From Cognatazoarcus halotolerans (GTDB taxonomy: Bacteria; Pseudomonadota; Gammaproteobacteria; Burkholderiales; Rhodocyclaceae), in NCBI RefSeq assembly GCF_009800965.1, contig NZ_WUAF01000002.1, positions 294,299-358,298 on the forward strand: DNA of 64,000 bases, in the 5' to 3' direction. Positions within the stretch are counted from its first letter, which is position 1. Each line of letters starts with the position of its first letter. The position numbers were made by a program, and so were the translations under genes. The notes beneath the pieces were generated by a model. The model searched no databases. It saw only the letters and a program-made list of their open reading frames with translations, and was not told the DNA's origin. Positions 8,232 to 15,920 of this stretch are shown here, in pieces.

Positions 8232-8978
8232 ATGAAGCACGAGCTTCCTCCCGATTTCGAAAAGCGCTGGCGCCGCCGCTTCGAGGAATTTGCCGGCCTG
8301 CGCGACGACGACGCGGGAATAGCCGGCTGGAGCCCATCGGGCCTTGAAACCCGGATGCGTAATTTCATGCGCCAGTGGCCGGGGGCGCCGAAGGGCGCGC
8401 TGTGGCTCGACATCGGTTGCGGCGCCGGAACCTATACCCGGATGCTGGCCTCCGAAGGCTTGCACGTGATCGGCATCGACTATTCGTTGCCATCGCTGGT
8501 GAAGGCATGCAAACGCACGGACGACCCCGCGATCGACTGGTTCGCCGCCGATGTGAACCGCCTGCCGGTAAAGGCTGCGGCGGTCGACGGGGTGCTCTGC
8601 TTCGGTGTCCTTCAGGCCGTTGCCGACAGCGGGACGGCGCTGCAATCGATTGCCCGCACGCTCAAGCCGAAAGGCAGCCTGTGGGTCGATATCCTCAATG
8701 CCGAATGCGTTGCCAACGTGCTCGAGCAGCGTCGCCTGGAGCGGGCCGGCAAGCCCATCCATCTTCGGTACGAGCATCGTGAAAACGTGCTTGAGGCGCT
8801 GCGCCGCGCCGGCTTCTCCGAGGTGACGCTGTTCTGGCTGCCCATCCTGCCCTCGCGGCTGGCCCGCTGGCAGTGGCTTGTGGAAACGTCGCTTGCCAGA
8901 TCGATGTGGCGCATGCTGCCCTGGGTCGCGTCGAGGCTCTCTCACTCCATCCTCGTCCATGCCCGCCTTGCCGCCTAG
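8232..8978 (+). CDS. Class I SAM-dependent methyltransferase
   Basis: The 248-residue protein has the Rossmann motif I LWLDIGCGAGTYTRML, followed by the acidic motif II end VIGIDYS and a post-motif VDGVLCFGVLQAV. It probably methylates a small molecule or sugar in the exopolysaccharide pathway. The ATG at 8232 is preferred over a TTG at 8220. Its 3' end overlaps the start of the next ATP-grasp gene by 20 bases. It is the first high-GC gene after the AT-rich cassette. Confidence 0.8.
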   Translation: MKHELPPDFEKRWRRRFEEFAGLRDDDAGIAGWSPSGLETRMRNFMRQWPGAPKGALWLDIGCGAGTYTRMLASEGLHVIGIDYSLPSLVKACKRTDDPAIDWFAADVNRLPVKAAAVDGVLCFGVLQAVADSGTALQSIARTLKPKGSLWVDILNAECVANVLEQRRLERAGKPIHLRYEHRENVLEALRRAGFSEVTLFWLPILPSRLARWQWLVETSLARSMWRMLPWVASRLSHSILVHARLAA

Positions 8979-10122
8979 GCCTGCGCCGAGGGACCGCCCC
9001 GATGCGCTCGTCATCCTGGGCAGCACGGTGACCGGGCTGGCGATGGTCCGCGATGCTCACCGCCTCGGCCTGGCGCCGATAGTCGTCGATCGTCGCGCCG
9101 ACATCGCAAGCCGCTCCCGCCATGCTCGAACCCGCATCCTCGCGGCCGACGCGACCGATGCCGCGGTGCTCGATACCCTGCTGATGCTCGCCTCGGCGGA
9201 CTCGGCGTGGCTGATCGCAACCAGCGATGCATGGCTCGAATTCGTGGCTGGGCATCGTGCGGCCCTCGATTCCGCCTTTGGCCGAATCCTGCACCCGCAG
9301 AACACCGCCCTCGAAACCTGTACGCAGAAGGCGGCTTTCAGCGAATTCTGCCTGCGCAATGCGTTGCCGATTCCGGCCCGCATCGACGCACGCGGGGTTC
9401 GCGAAGGTGAAGAGAATCTACCCTGGCCTCTGCTGGTCAGGCCCGCAGCATCGTTCGGGCACCGTGCCGCCGGCCTTCCCAAGGCGGCCGAGGTCGCCAA
9501 CCGGCACGAGGCGGTAGAACTCCTGAACCGCTTCGATGCAGCCGGTGTACCGGTAGAGATCAACGAATCCCTGCTCGGCCGACCGCTCGTCCAGTATTCG
9601 GTAGGTGCAGCCCGAACTGGCGAGGCCCTCGCGACCTACGTCGCCATCAAGCGCCGCCCCTTGCCACACGTCTGTGCGGTAGGTAGCTACGTGCAGCTCT
9701 CGCCACAGGCGCAAGTTGAGGCACTGGCGCGAAAGGCGCTCGAACTGCTCGACTACCAAGGCATCGCTGAAGTCGAGATCTTGCGGGACGAAAGTTCCGG
9801 AGCCTGCTATCTCATCGAGATCAACGCACGACCATGGGTCCAGTATCCACTTGGCCCGGCGACGGGCCACCCGCTGCTGGGCTTCATGCTTGATCCTTCC
9901 TCCGCAGGCCGTGGGCAAGCCGTGACGACCGGTGCCGCCTGGATAAACCTCACGCAGGACGCGTTCTTCTGTTTCTCCCGCAGCGTCGGGCATGTGCGCC
10001 GCGGCGAGCTTTCGCTCCGCGAATGGCTGCGCTCACTCGCCCGCGTCCGCAGTTGCGCCTATTTCGACTGGGCCGACCCAAAGCCGGCGTGGTTCGCGCT
10101 GCGGGCGTTTCTCGGAAGGTAG
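8959..10122 (+). CDS. ATP-grasp family protein (second)
   Basis: The 387-residue protein opens with a nucleotide-fold segment LVILGSTVTGLAMVRDAHRLG and VVDRRADIASRSRHARTR. Its catalytic core includes WPLLVRPAASFGHR and the metal-binding end of the grasp fold, CYLIEINARPWVQYP, near residue 290. It differs clearly from the ATP-grasp gene at 3935. The ATG at 8959 lies inside the end of the methyltransferase gene, which implies coupled expression. It is likely to ligate an amino acid or similar group; the substrate is unknown. Confidence 0.78.
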   Translation: MPALPPRPAPRDRPDALVILGSTVTGLAMVRDAHRLGLAPIVVDRRADIASRSRHARTRILAADATDAAVLDTLLMLASADSAWLIATSDAWLEFVAGHRAALDSAFGRILHPQNTALETCTQKAAFSEFCLRNALPIPARIDARGVREGEENLPWPLLVRPAASFGHRAAGLPKAAEVANRHEAVELLNRFDAAGVPVEINESLLGRPLVQYSVGAARTGEALATYVAIKRRPLPHVCAVGSYVQLSPQAQVEALARKALELLDYQGIAEVEILRDESSGACYLIEINARPWVQYPLGPATGHPLLGFMLDPSSAGRGQAVTTGAAWINLTQDAFFCFSRSVGHVRRGELSLREWLRSLARVRSCAYFDWADPKPAWFALRAFLGR

Positions 10123-10226
10123 GGCATTGGTCGAAGCCTGGCTGCCCATAAGTTCACGGCGTGGCTGCTCCATACGGTCTTCCGCGCAGCGGCGTTGTCG
10201 TGGCGGGTTCTGGGGCTATCGTGCGA

Positions 10227-10937
10227 TCACCGCTGCAGCCTGGACGCGACCTTTGCCCTTCGGCGCAAGCCAGACATCAGGGCGAGCGTTCCTGCCGCAA
10301 TCAGGAGACTGCCAGTCGAGGGCTCGGGGAGGCGCTGTGCGAGAACCTGCATCATCATTGGGGCGTCAACCAGCGGATACCCGCTTGCGATCAAGGGCCA
10401 GGTGATTGCTTGGCCCGTGTTTGCACGAAAATCGCTTCCCAGAACCCAGGTCGGAACAAAACCAATACCCACCCCTTCGCTGAAGCTCGTCCAGGCCCAG
10501 GCACTTTCATTGGCGGAATTGAGCACGACGAAATACACCGATTTCGGGCGGAGCTGCAGGCCGGGGGCGGTGAAACCATCGCGACCCAGAGGCAGGGAGG
10601 TCAGGAGATAGGAACCTCCAAGACCATTCTCGTAGATGTCGAGAACCGCTCCGGAGTCAATGCCTCTCGCACCCGGGTCGGAGGCAAAACCCGGGATCAA
10701 TATGATTCGTTCAAGCTCGTACCAGTATTCGTCCGTGTTGAATCCTTGCCCGACCTGTTTTACCCCGCTATAGATGGTGTTGTAGACGCTTTCGTATCCG
10801 GACGTCGGCTGGTAGGTATTGTCGAATATCGTCACGAGCGCGCCATGACTGGCCGAGCCCGAGAGCGTTATAAAAAGTACGGTCAGTAGCTTTCCGGCGC
10901 ATCGGCATGCACTGTTGACAAGGTTTTCGATTTGCAT
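10227..10937 (-). CDS. PEP-CTERM sorting domain protein 1
   Basis: The 236-residue exported protein has an N-terminal signal segment (LLTVLFITLSGSASHG). It ends with the exosortase recognition tail: PEP at residues 204-206, a hydrophobic helix, then RRR. The central region (FDNTYQPTSGY, GFNTDEYWYELERI) resembles the choice-of-anchor type domains common in PEP-CTERM proteins. It should be cut and anchored or released by exosortase A and often glycosylated. The start is the ATG at 10937, 6 bases after AAGGGAGG on the minus strand. It follows the second PEP-CTERM gene in the same direction. Function is unknown. Confidence 0.88.
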   Translation of the reverse strand: MQIENLVNSACRCAGKLLTVLFITLSGSASHGALVTIFDNTYQPTSGYESVYNTIYSGVKQVGQGFNTDEYWYELERIILIPGFASDPGARGIDSGAVLDIYENGLGGSYLLTSLPLGRDGFTAPGLQLRPKSVYFVVLNSANESAWAWTSFSEGVGIGFVPTWVLGSDFRANTGQAITWPLIASGYPLVDAPMMMQVLAQRLPEPSTGSLLIAAGTLALMSGLRRRAKVASRLQR

Positions 10938-10967
10938 GGTTGACCTCCCTTTTTTTGGGGGGGTGAA

Positions 10968-10986
10968 GAGCAAGGACGTCTTGCTC
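10968..10986. repeat. Perfect 7-bp inverted repeat upstream of PEP-CTERM gene 1
   Basis: GAGCAAG, five bases, then CTTGCTC lies about 30 bases before the PEP-CTERM start at 10937 on the minus strand. It could be an operator or a 5'-leader hairpin. No run of U follows it in either direction, so it is not a simple terminator. Confidence 0.4.
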
Positions 10987-11069
10987 GGGGTGTTGCGATT
11001 GGCTGATCGCCTAAGATGCTTTCGCTTTCGCGTTGCACCTACTCCGATACGTTGCCCGGCTTGTCTGCC

Positions 11070-11882
11070 TTAAGCGAGCTTCTTGAACCTGCGCAGTGGG
11101 AGGCTCCGGATCGAAAGGAATGCCGCGAGGCCGAGGCCGAGCAGGGGAAGGGTCTCCGGCTCCGGTATCGAGGCGTGGACGTTATCGACAAGAATGGCAG
11201 AGGTATTGTTGGTGTCCCAGTTGGAGAGAATGCCGATGCCGATTGTGTATTCGCCGGCACTTGGCAGGCGGTAGGTAAAGGTCTGGACCTCGGATTTGAC
11301 TAGAGGGTAGTAGGCATCGGTAGAGCTTGCTGGTGCGAGCGACTCCGGCGCAGCGGAAAAATCGGACGCTCGAAGCAGCGACACCGCAATTGAGCTAGGT
11401 CCGATCACGGCAACGAAAGGGACGTCGTACAAATGGCCCATGGGTCCTTCGTAAGTGAGGAGTCGCCAATCAAAGCTTATCGACTGATATGCCGATGCCG
11501 AAAACGCCTGAGTCATCGCGGAGCCAGCGATCGGTCCGCATCCACCGAAAGTGCAGCCACCCCAATCGGCGGAGAGCATCAAGCTTCTGATCGTTCCTGC
11601 GGGTAGGCCCACCAACGCGTCCGTTGCTCCGGCGTTTGCGGACGGCGTGATGAGCATGGCCTGGTGATTGCCGTCGGTTGGGAGAACTTCCGGGGAGCCG
11701 ACGGATCCCACGACGCTCGCAAGGCCCACTGTATGCCAAGCTGAAAAGTCGCCAGTCTCGAAACCACCATTTGCCAGGAGGCCGGCATTGGCCGAAAACG
11801 AAATGGAGACTAGCGCAGTCGCAAGGGCGAGATGTCGGGTGCGTGGCTGCGTATTGGCTTTCTGTGATCGAATTTTCGACAT
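11070..11882 (-). CDS. PEP-CTERM sorting domain protein 2
   Basis: The 270-residue protein has a basic N-terminus, a hydrophobic helix and a likely signal peptidase site after SFSANA. The mature start LLANGGFETGDFSAWHT is typical of PEP-CTERM proteins with a jelly-roll domain. The C-terminus has PEP at residues 240-242, a hydrophobic helix and a basic end (LRRFKK), the exosortase sorting signal. A cysteine-rich GGCTFGGCGP lies in mid-protein. A sigma-54-type promoter lies 58-73 bases upstream. It is probably a secreted matrix protein of the exopolysaccharide/floc system; ligand unknown. Confidence 0.9.
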   Translation of the reverse strand: MSKIRSQKANTQPRTRHLALATALVSISFSANAGLLANGGFETGDFSAWHTVGLASVVGSVGSPEVLPTDGNHQAMLITPSANAGATDALVGLPAGTIRSLMLSADWGGCTFGGCGPIAGSAMTQAFSASAYQSISFDWRLLTYEGPMGHLYDVPFVAVIGPSSIAVSLLRASDFSAAPESLAPASSTDAYYPLVKSEVQTFTYRLPSAGEYTIGIGILSNWDTNNTSAILVDNVHASIPEPETLPLLGLGLAAFLSIRSLPLRRFKKLA

Positions 11883-12368
11883 GCGAATCCCCGGTTGGAA
11901 ATAATGCTTTTTGCAAGTGCTGAAAATGCGATCGGACTAAGCAAGGCGTGCGCCAGGCTGCCTAACGCGTTGAATGTAAAAGTGTCTTCTTCTTGTGTTC
12001 GGCCGCGGAGAGTCAATTGGGCGGGGGCTTGTAAAGTTCTCCGACATCGGCGGCTCGCGTTCGAGTTGGTGCAGGTTCGGCGACGACGCAAATGACCTGG
12101 CTCGGCGTGGGGCCTCTGTCGGTAAAGCGCGGGCATTGCACGCTAGCGTTCCTTCTGTTTGAAAACGCAAGCGGTGCCGCATCTTTGGAGCCGAGTCCAC
12201 CGTGCAAGTCGCTGCGGGCGCGCATCGGGCCTCGATTCCGGCCTGTGCCGGAAGAGAGAGGGCTTGAGGTGTCGCGCCAAGGGCTTGTGGGGCCGTTGGC
12301 GGGGTCGAAACGCTAGCCTGCTTGTCGGTGTCCGTATGCTGCGGCAAAAAGGGGCTCGATGGCGTGCT
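11883..12368. other. Intergenic region upstream of PEP-CTERM gene 2
   Basis: About 490 bases lie between the PEP-CTERM gene at 11070-11882 and the PLP decarboxylase gene. The part near the PEP-CTERM start is AT-richer and holds the sigma-54-type promoter. Short overlapping frames fill the rest on both strands, but none has a recognisable motif or ribosome site. Distal activator sites would be expected here. Confidence 0.5.
11940..11955 (-). promoter_or_regulatory. Sigma-54 (RpoN) -24/-12 promoter of PEP-CTERM gene 2
   Basis: The minus strand reads TGGCGCACGCCTTGCT. Against TGGCACG-N4-TTGCW, both the GG and GC elements are exact, their spacing is exact, and there are two mismatches in the less conserved part of the -24 box. 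Transcription would begin near 11928, giving a leader of about 45 bases. Sigma-54 with the PrsK/PrsR two-component system is known to govern many PEP-CTERM genes. Confidence 0.65.
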
Positions 12369-13796
12369 TCAATCCACGAGCTGATCGAGCCGCACGATAT
12401 CGTCGAACTGCTCCCGTGCGCGGATGAGTTCGGCCGTGCCGTCATGGGCCATCACGACGGCCGGTCGCGGGTTCGAGAAATTCATCTGGTTGGGGATGAA
12501 ATAGGCGCCGGCATCCATGATTGCAACCACGTCGCCGGGTTCCAGGTCGGGCAGGCGTTTCCACAGCACGAGGATGTCGCCGGGATGGCATAGCGGGCCG
12601 TACAGTTGGTGCTGGCCGCCGTAGGGCGAGTTCATTTTTGACGCGGGCAGGACTTCGTGCAGCTCGTAGCCGAGCGGTATCGTTATGTTCTTACCGCCGT
12701 CGAGGATCACCTTGCGACTGCCATTCGGTCCGGGTTTGATCGCAATCACGCTGAGAAGCAGCGTCTGCGCGCTACTGGTGATAGCGCGGCCTGGCTCGAA
12801 AATCAGTGTGGGGCAGTTGCCGGGATGTCCCGGGTCATAGAACTCTCGCAGCAGCCCGGTCACCGCCTGGGCAAAGGTTTCCGGTGTCGGGTTGGCGCTC
12901 GGGTCGATCGGTCCGGGTGGGTAACCGTTCGCCTGTAGCCGCTGGTCCCACTCGTCCATCGGGCGGACGGTTGGCACGCCGAAACCACCACCAAAGTCGA
13001 GGTAGGAAAGCGTCACGCCCAGTTCGGACTGCAGGGTCTGGGCAAAGACACAGACCTCGCGGATGGCCTGCAAATAGGTCGGCAGGTGCTTGAGGCCGGT
13101 TCCCAGGTGGATATGCAGGCCGGCCAGCGAGAGCCCGTCGCTTGCGACGATTCGGCGCGCCATTGCAAGTGCTTCTCCGCTGGCGATGCTGTTGCCGAAC
13201 TGGCCCGACCAGCCAACCGAGGTGACCACCCGGATGCCGACTTTCTGGATCCGGCCAAGCGCCTGCGCCTCGGCCGCTACCTGATCTACCTCGGATGCAT
13301 TGTCGAGATTGATGAGGGCCAGATCGTGACCAACGGCGAGGCGAATGCTCTCGCGAGTCTTTCCGGGCCCGTTGTATATGATCCGCGCGCCCGGCATGCC
13401 CAGCTGGATCGCCAGCCAGAGCTCGAAGTGCGAGATCACTTCAGCCCAGCTGCCCAGTTGGTGGAGCTGGCGAATTACGCCGGGCAGGGGATTCGTCTTG
13501 TACGAAGTTCCTAGTATCACTTCGGGCCAGCAACGCGCGAAGGCGCCATGGAAGCGTTCGAAGTCGGCGACCAGGCGATCCTTGTTGACCACGTGGAGTG
13601 GCGTGCCGAAATCCCGCGCGAGATGAACCGAATCGCAGCCGCCGATTTCCAGATGTCCCGCATCATTGACGGAAGTGTTCCAGAGTGCGGCCGGAAGTGT
13701 GTCGTTGCGATAGCCGAGGGCTTGGCGGCGGGTGTCGTTTTTTCGATGACGTGCCCCGATCACCGCCATCTTGGCCGTTTGCCTGAGCGCTCGCAC
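12369..13796 (-). CDS. PLP-dependent decarboxylase, diaminopimelate/ornithine decarboxylase-like (fold type III)
   Basis: The alanine-racemase-fold enzyme has the Schiff-base lysine in LGTSYKTNPL (about residue 100), HIHLGTGLKH, YLDFGGGFGVP and EPGRA for phosphate binding, and CHPGDIL plus MDAGAYF from the C-terminal barrel. It should decarboxylate an amino acid. It is distinct from the exosortase-A-type decarboxylase at 28325. The start is uncertain: a GTG at 13796, one base after the upstream stop, has GGAG about 9 bases before it; an ATG at 13769 is the alternative. It is tightly coupled to the asparagine-synthetase-like gene, suggesting a shared amino-acid-derived product. Confidence 0.82.
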   Translation of the reverse strand: MRALRQTAKMAVIGARHRKNDTRRQALGYRNDTLPAALWNTSVNDAGHLEIGGCDSVHLARDFGTPLHVVNKDRLVADFERFHGAFARCWPEVILGTSYKTNPLPGVIRQLHQLGSWAEVISHFELWLAIQLGMPGARIIYNGPGKTRESIRLAVGHDLALINLDNASEVDQVAAEAQALGRIQKVGIRVVTSVGWSGQFGNSIASGEALAMARRIVASDGLSLAGLHIHLGTGLKHLPTYLQAIREVCVFAQTLQSELGVTLSYLDFGGGFGVPTVRPMDEWDQRLQANGYPPGPIDPSANPTPETFAQAVTGLLREFYDPGHPGNCPTLIFEPGRAITSSAQTLLLSVIAIKPGPNGSRKVILDGGKNITIPLGYELHEVLPASKMNSPYGGQHQLYGPLCHPGDILVLWKRLPDLEPGDVVAIMDAGAYFIPNQMNFSNPRPAVVMAHDGTAELIRAREQFDDIVRLDQLVD

Positions 13797-13797
13797 C

Positions 13798-15576
13798 TCA
13801 AGCACTCCGGGCAGGAGTGGCATGGTGCTGGAACCACTGTTCAAGCATCATCAGTACCCAGACGAAGTTGCCGTAATAATTGGGATGCGCCTCGTTGAGT
13901 GCCGGCAGGCGATCAAGAAACGCATTGTCGAACAGTCCGCGCTGCTTGAGGCTCGTGATGCTTTCGAATGCGAGTGCCTTCAGGGGCCCGTGGCCGAGGG
14001 CCCACTGACCGAACGGCAGGCCGAAACCGTGTTTGCTCTTGGAGATGATCTCCGGGGGTAGAAAACCCTTCAGCGCTTCCTTGAAGAACCATCTCAGTTT
14101 GGTGCCCTTGAGCTTGAGCTCCGGCGCAAGCTTGCACGAGAAGGCAACCATCCGGTCGTCCAGCAGCGGATACGCGACCGGCAGCCCGGCCATTGCGCAG
14201 CTGGTCGTGACCTTGGGCAGATCGTTGTCGGCCAGCGTGAACTTCATGTCCATTGCGAGCATGCGATTGATCAGCGAGTGCGCAGACGGGTTGTTGTACC
14301 ACGCGGCCTGGATTTCCAGCGGCTCGTCGGTATCGACAGAGGCCAGGAAGTCCTTCGCAAAGACGGTATCGAAGCCGAAGCGCCGCAATACGTTGTAGCT
14401 GTCCGCACGATCGGGCATCGGTGTGGACGCCTGCTCGACGTAGCTGCGTACCTTGCGAAGGGGCGGAACGCCCTGAGGAAGACGCAAGGCCAGGGGCTCG
14501 ATGAGCGAGCTGCGCAGGGTTCCGGGCAGTGCCTCGTAGAGCGAGAACACCCGTTGCTTTGCATAGCGCGCGTTTCCGCCGAAGATCTCGTCACCGCCGT
14601 CACCACCGATCAGGCCCGTGACGCCATCGGCTCGGGCCATCTGCGCGCAGTAGTAGGCGGGGATTGCCGAGGAGTTGCCGAAAGGTTGCTCATGGCTTGC
14701 CGCGAGGAGTGGCACCGCGTGGACGATGTCATCGGGCGTAACGTAGTATTCGTGATGGCGCGTGCCGAAATGTTTCGACGCTATACGCGCGTATTCCATC
14801 TCGTCGAAGCCCTCGGCGGCAAATCCGATCGAATAGGTATCGAAGTCAGTGCCGGTGACCTTGCAGAGCATGCCCGCAATGCTTGAGCTGTCCGTGCCTC
14901 CCGACAAAAACGCGCCGCCCTTGCCCGACGGGATGCTGTCTGCTACCGACCGTTGGAAAATGTCGAGAAACTCCCGTTTGAGCGCATCGAACGGCTCGGT
15001 GCGGGATTCATCGTAGGTGATCTCCCAGTAGCGGCCGAGCTTCATGCCATCGGGTGCCCAGTGCAGGTATTCGCCGGGCACCAGGCGCCGCACCTTGTTG
15101 AAGATGGTGCGTGGTCCTGGAACCATGTGGAAATACGCGTAGTGGAACAGGCTTTGCGGGTCGATCTCCGAGCCGACCATGGAGTGTCGAGCGACTTCAC
15201 CTGCCGAGCTGCCGAACACCAAGCCCCCCGGGACCTCCGAGTAGTAGAGATTCCGGACGCCTGAGCGGTCGATTGCCAGCAGCACTTCGCCAGTACGCTT
15301 GTTCGCTCCGACGAACAGAAAAGCGCCATTGAGGCTTCGGAGCGCTTCGAGCGCCGCTTTCGGTTCCCCCAGCTTGCCGACCTGTGCCGAAGGCAGCGTC
15401 CCGCCACTCAGGTAGACGCAGCTGTTGGCGTCATCGACGAAGGCTTCGGTTCCCGTGTCGCATTCCGCGTGGACAAACAGCGGCGGAATGCTGGTTTCGG
15501 CCGCAGCACGCAGTTCTTCGCCGGGTGCCGAGGCGATCATCGCCGCACGGCCTGTACAACCGAAAACTCTACTCAT
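13798..15576 (-). CDS. Asparagine-synthetase-like protein lacking the glutaminase cysteine
   Basis: The 592-residue protein has an N-terminal half resembling class II glutamine amidotransferases (LLAIDRSGVRNLYY, FGSSAGEVA) and a C-terminal ATP-pyrophosphatase synthetase domain with FLSGGTDSSS at about residues 224-232. True AsnB enzymes start Met-Cys-Gly, with Cys2 as the glutaminase nucleophile. Here the protein begins MSRVFGCTGR, and the ATG at 15576 is backed by AGGA six bases upstream, so Cys2 is missing. It may use free ammonia or an amine. Exosortase loci usually carry a related amidotransferase. It precedes the PLP decarboxylase by one base. Confidence 0.85.
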   Translation of the reverse strand: MSRVFGCTGRAAMIASAPGEELRAAAETSIPPLFVHAECDTGTEAFVDDANSCVYLSGGTLPSAQVGKLGEPKAALEALRSLNGAFLFVGANKRTGEVLLAIDRSGVRNLYYSEVPGGLVFGSSAGEVARHSMVGSEIDPQSLFHYAYFHMVPGPRTIFNKVRRLVPGEYLHWAPDGMKLGRYWEITYDESRTEPFDALKREFLDIFQRSVADSIPSGKGGAFLSGGTDSSSIAGMLCKVTGTDFDTYSIGFAAEGFDEMEYARIASKHFGTRHHEYYVTPDDIVHAVPLLAASHEQPFGNSSAIPAYYCAQMARADGVTGLIGGDGGDEIFGGNARYAKQRVFSLYEALPGTLRSSLIEPLALRLPQGVPPLRKVRSYVEQASTPMPDRADSYNVLRRFGFDTVFAKDFLASVDTDEPLEIQAAWYNNPSAHSLINRMLAMDMKFTLADNDLPKVTTSCAMAGLPVAYPLLDDRMVAFSCKLAPELKLKGTKLRWFFKEALKGFLPPEIISKSKHGFGLPFGQWALGHGPLKALAFESITSLKQRGLFDNAFLDRLPALNEAHPNYYGNFVWVLMMLEQWFQHHATPARSA

Positions 15577-15920
15577 AAATTCCTCACGACGTACTGCTTG
15601 AAACGGAATCGGCCCGCTTGCCCCGGTACGGAAGCAATGAAGGTTCTCCCTGCCGTTGCAGGGAACCGGTCAGGCCGGGCGGATTGCTGCCGGCGCTGCC
15701 CCGAGTACCGCTGAAGCTCAACAGACGCGGATGGTAGCATCTGAACAGAGGGCGAACCGTTAAGTGTTTGGCGTAAGCCTGCCCGGGTTTCGCTTATCCT
15801 TGCGACTTCAAATGCAGTCCGACGTGAGCGCAGATTCCCGGCTGGGGTTCACGGCGTCAGACCGGTACGGACATGTTCTGGGCCAATCTCATTTTCGCTT
15901 GCTGGAAGAAAAACTGACTC
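15577..15920. other. Divergent promoter region between asparagine-synthetase-like and O-glycosylation ligase genes
   Basis: About 345 bases separate two divergent genes. The stretch contains an imperfect inverted repeat (GGTTCTCCCTGC, CGTT, GCAGGGAACC) near 15640. There is no supported coding frame. Promoters for both directions are expected, but I cannot place a convincing -35/-10 or sigma-54 site. Confidence 0.5.

Noticed and set aside
8217-9026. 269-codon open frame on the minus strand
   Set aside because: It is the reverse shadow of the methyltransferase and ATP-grasp genes in GC-rich sequence, with no motif of its own.
10161-10889. 242-codon plus-strand frame over PEP-CTERM gene 1
   Set aside because: The minus-strand gene has a signal peptide, sorting tail and a strong ribosome site; the plus frame has none.
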